DNA from: JAICLL01 sp035252155 | GTDB lineage: Bacteria > Planctomycetota > Planctomycetia > Pirellulales > JAICIG01 | Direction of reading: 5' to 3' | DNA length: 5,866 bases | Assembly (NCBI GenBank): GCA_035252155.1 | Contig: DATFDL010000265.1 | Coordinates: 1-5,866, forward strand | Shown here: piece by piece, positions 5,413 to 5,866 of the stretch | How positions within the stretch are numbered: the stretch's first letter is position 1 | Layout: each line of letters begins with the position of its first letter | Notes under the pieces: model-generated | The model's input: only the letters and a program-made list of their open reading frames with translations | Told to the model about the DNA's origin: nothing | Databases searched by the model: none | Made by a program: the position numbers and the translations under genes

Positions 5413-5866
5413 CTACATCCGCTCGATCAACTCCAAGCAAATCTCCCGCACGCGGCCGGGGTTGACGTTGGGGTTTTTCTTCTTAGCCTGGCCCACGAAG
5501 GCCCCGGCGGCTTGCAGCTTGCCGGCCTTGACGTCGGCCACCAGCTTGGGATTGGCCGCCACCAGCTCTTGGCACAGGGTGACCAGCGCCGATTCGTCGA
5601 CCTTCTCGATGCCCAACTCGGCCATCACAGCCGCCGCCGATTTTCCAGAATTGAGCATTTCCAAAAACACTTCGCGGCCGCGAGTCGTGTCGAGCTCGCC
5701 GGTCTGCACCCTCTTGAGCAAGTCGGCCAGGGCCGGCGGACGCAATGGGAACTCGTCGATCGTCAGCTTGCGTTCTTTCAACTCGCGCAGCACGTCTTGC
5801 GTCACCCAGTTGCTGGCCAGCTTGCCGTCGCCCGAAAGCTCGGCCACCTCCACGTAATAATCGACG
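5413..5866 (-). CDS. gatB: Asp-tRNA(Asn)/Glu-tRNA(Gln) amidotransferase subunit B, C-terminal part
   Basis: The frame enters from the right edge of the window and ends at TAG (5415-5413). The last 150 residues are visible. GatB works with GatA and GatC to convert mischarged Glu-tRNA(Gln) or Asp-tRNA(Asn) to the correct aminoacyl-tRNA. It supplies tRNA binding and the ATP-dependent activation step. The visible part opens VDYYVEVAELSGDGKLASNW, the typical D.K.A.NW junction after the catalytic cradle. It continues through the helical and YqeY-like tail domain: LADLLKRV (47-54), a GREVFLEML segment (63-71), and a final VGQAKKKNPNVNPGRVRE stretch near the end. The final stretch has KKKNPNVNP where many bacteria have a K-x-T-K-G-K-A-N-P type sequence, a modest lineage difference. 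The catalytic region and start codon lie beyond 5866. The next gene begins only 31 bases after the stop, so gatB probably shares a transcript with the DUF4058 remnant and glnE. Confidence 0.92.
   Translation of the reverse strand, partial: VDYYVEVAELSGDGKLASNWVTQDVLRELKERKLTIDEFPLRPPALADLLKRVQTGELDTTRGREVFLEMLNSGKSAAAVMAELGIEKVDESALVTLCQELVAANPKLVADVKAGKLQAAGAFVGQAKKKNPNVNPGRVREICLELIERM

Noticed and set aside
5407..5436. Possible minus-strand promoter TTGGAG - 18 bases - TATCAT at the gatB end
   Set aside because: The match is plausible on paper (four and five of six) but half lies in gatB coding sequence; read-through from gatB explains expression, so I do not annotate it without a mapped start.

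Overview
The window is GC-rich chromosomal bacterial DNA. It probably comes from a planctomycete (Pirellulales-like). The reasons are a small Lys/Ala-rich protein opening with MSGPIVRS, a DUF4058-type fragment, the form of the MazF partner protein and the codon style. This placement rests on recall of family patterns, not on a database search.

Layout. Positions 1-132 hold a plausible rightward promoter. Two plus-strand genes follow: an 84-residue, very basic, histone-H1-tail-like protein (133-387) and, four bases later, a complete classical short-chain dehydrogenase/reductase (392-1156). Everything right of about 1270 is on the minus strand. Reading in the direction of transcription, from the right edge leftwards, there is the C-terminal 150 residues of GatB (stop at 5413, start outside the window). 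Next is a short ORF (5381-5121) that looks like a DUF4058 protein whose head is joined to its tail with the middle missing. Then comes a full-length glnE (5131-1994), whose ATG overlaps the end of that ORF. Last is a two-gene toxin-antitoxin module (putative antitoxin 1922-1677, MazF/PemK-like toxin 1659-1273) with its own promoter. The convergent gap 1157-1272 holds a GC-rich hairpin and a 32-base array of purine-rich octamers. No gene-free stretch exceeds 300 bases, and I see no tRNA, rRNA, CRISPR or insertion sequence.

How the parts fit. GatB (a subunit of the transamidosome that makes Gln-tRNA or Asn-tRNA) and GlnE (which adenylylates and deadenylylates glutamine synthetase) both belong to glutamine and nitrogen metabolism and probably share a transcript through the DUF4058 remnant. 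The MazF module looks like an accessory insertion behind glnE: its third-codon-position GC is lower and it has its own TATAAT-type promoter. The SDR and the basic protein form a separate, probably co-transcribed pair with no obvious functional link to the rest.

I found no wholly new system. The items most worth a second look are the internally deleted DUF4058 gene that appears to feed translation into glnE, the MazF partner of an uncharacterised antitoxin type with a very short leader, and the basic protein paired with the SDR.
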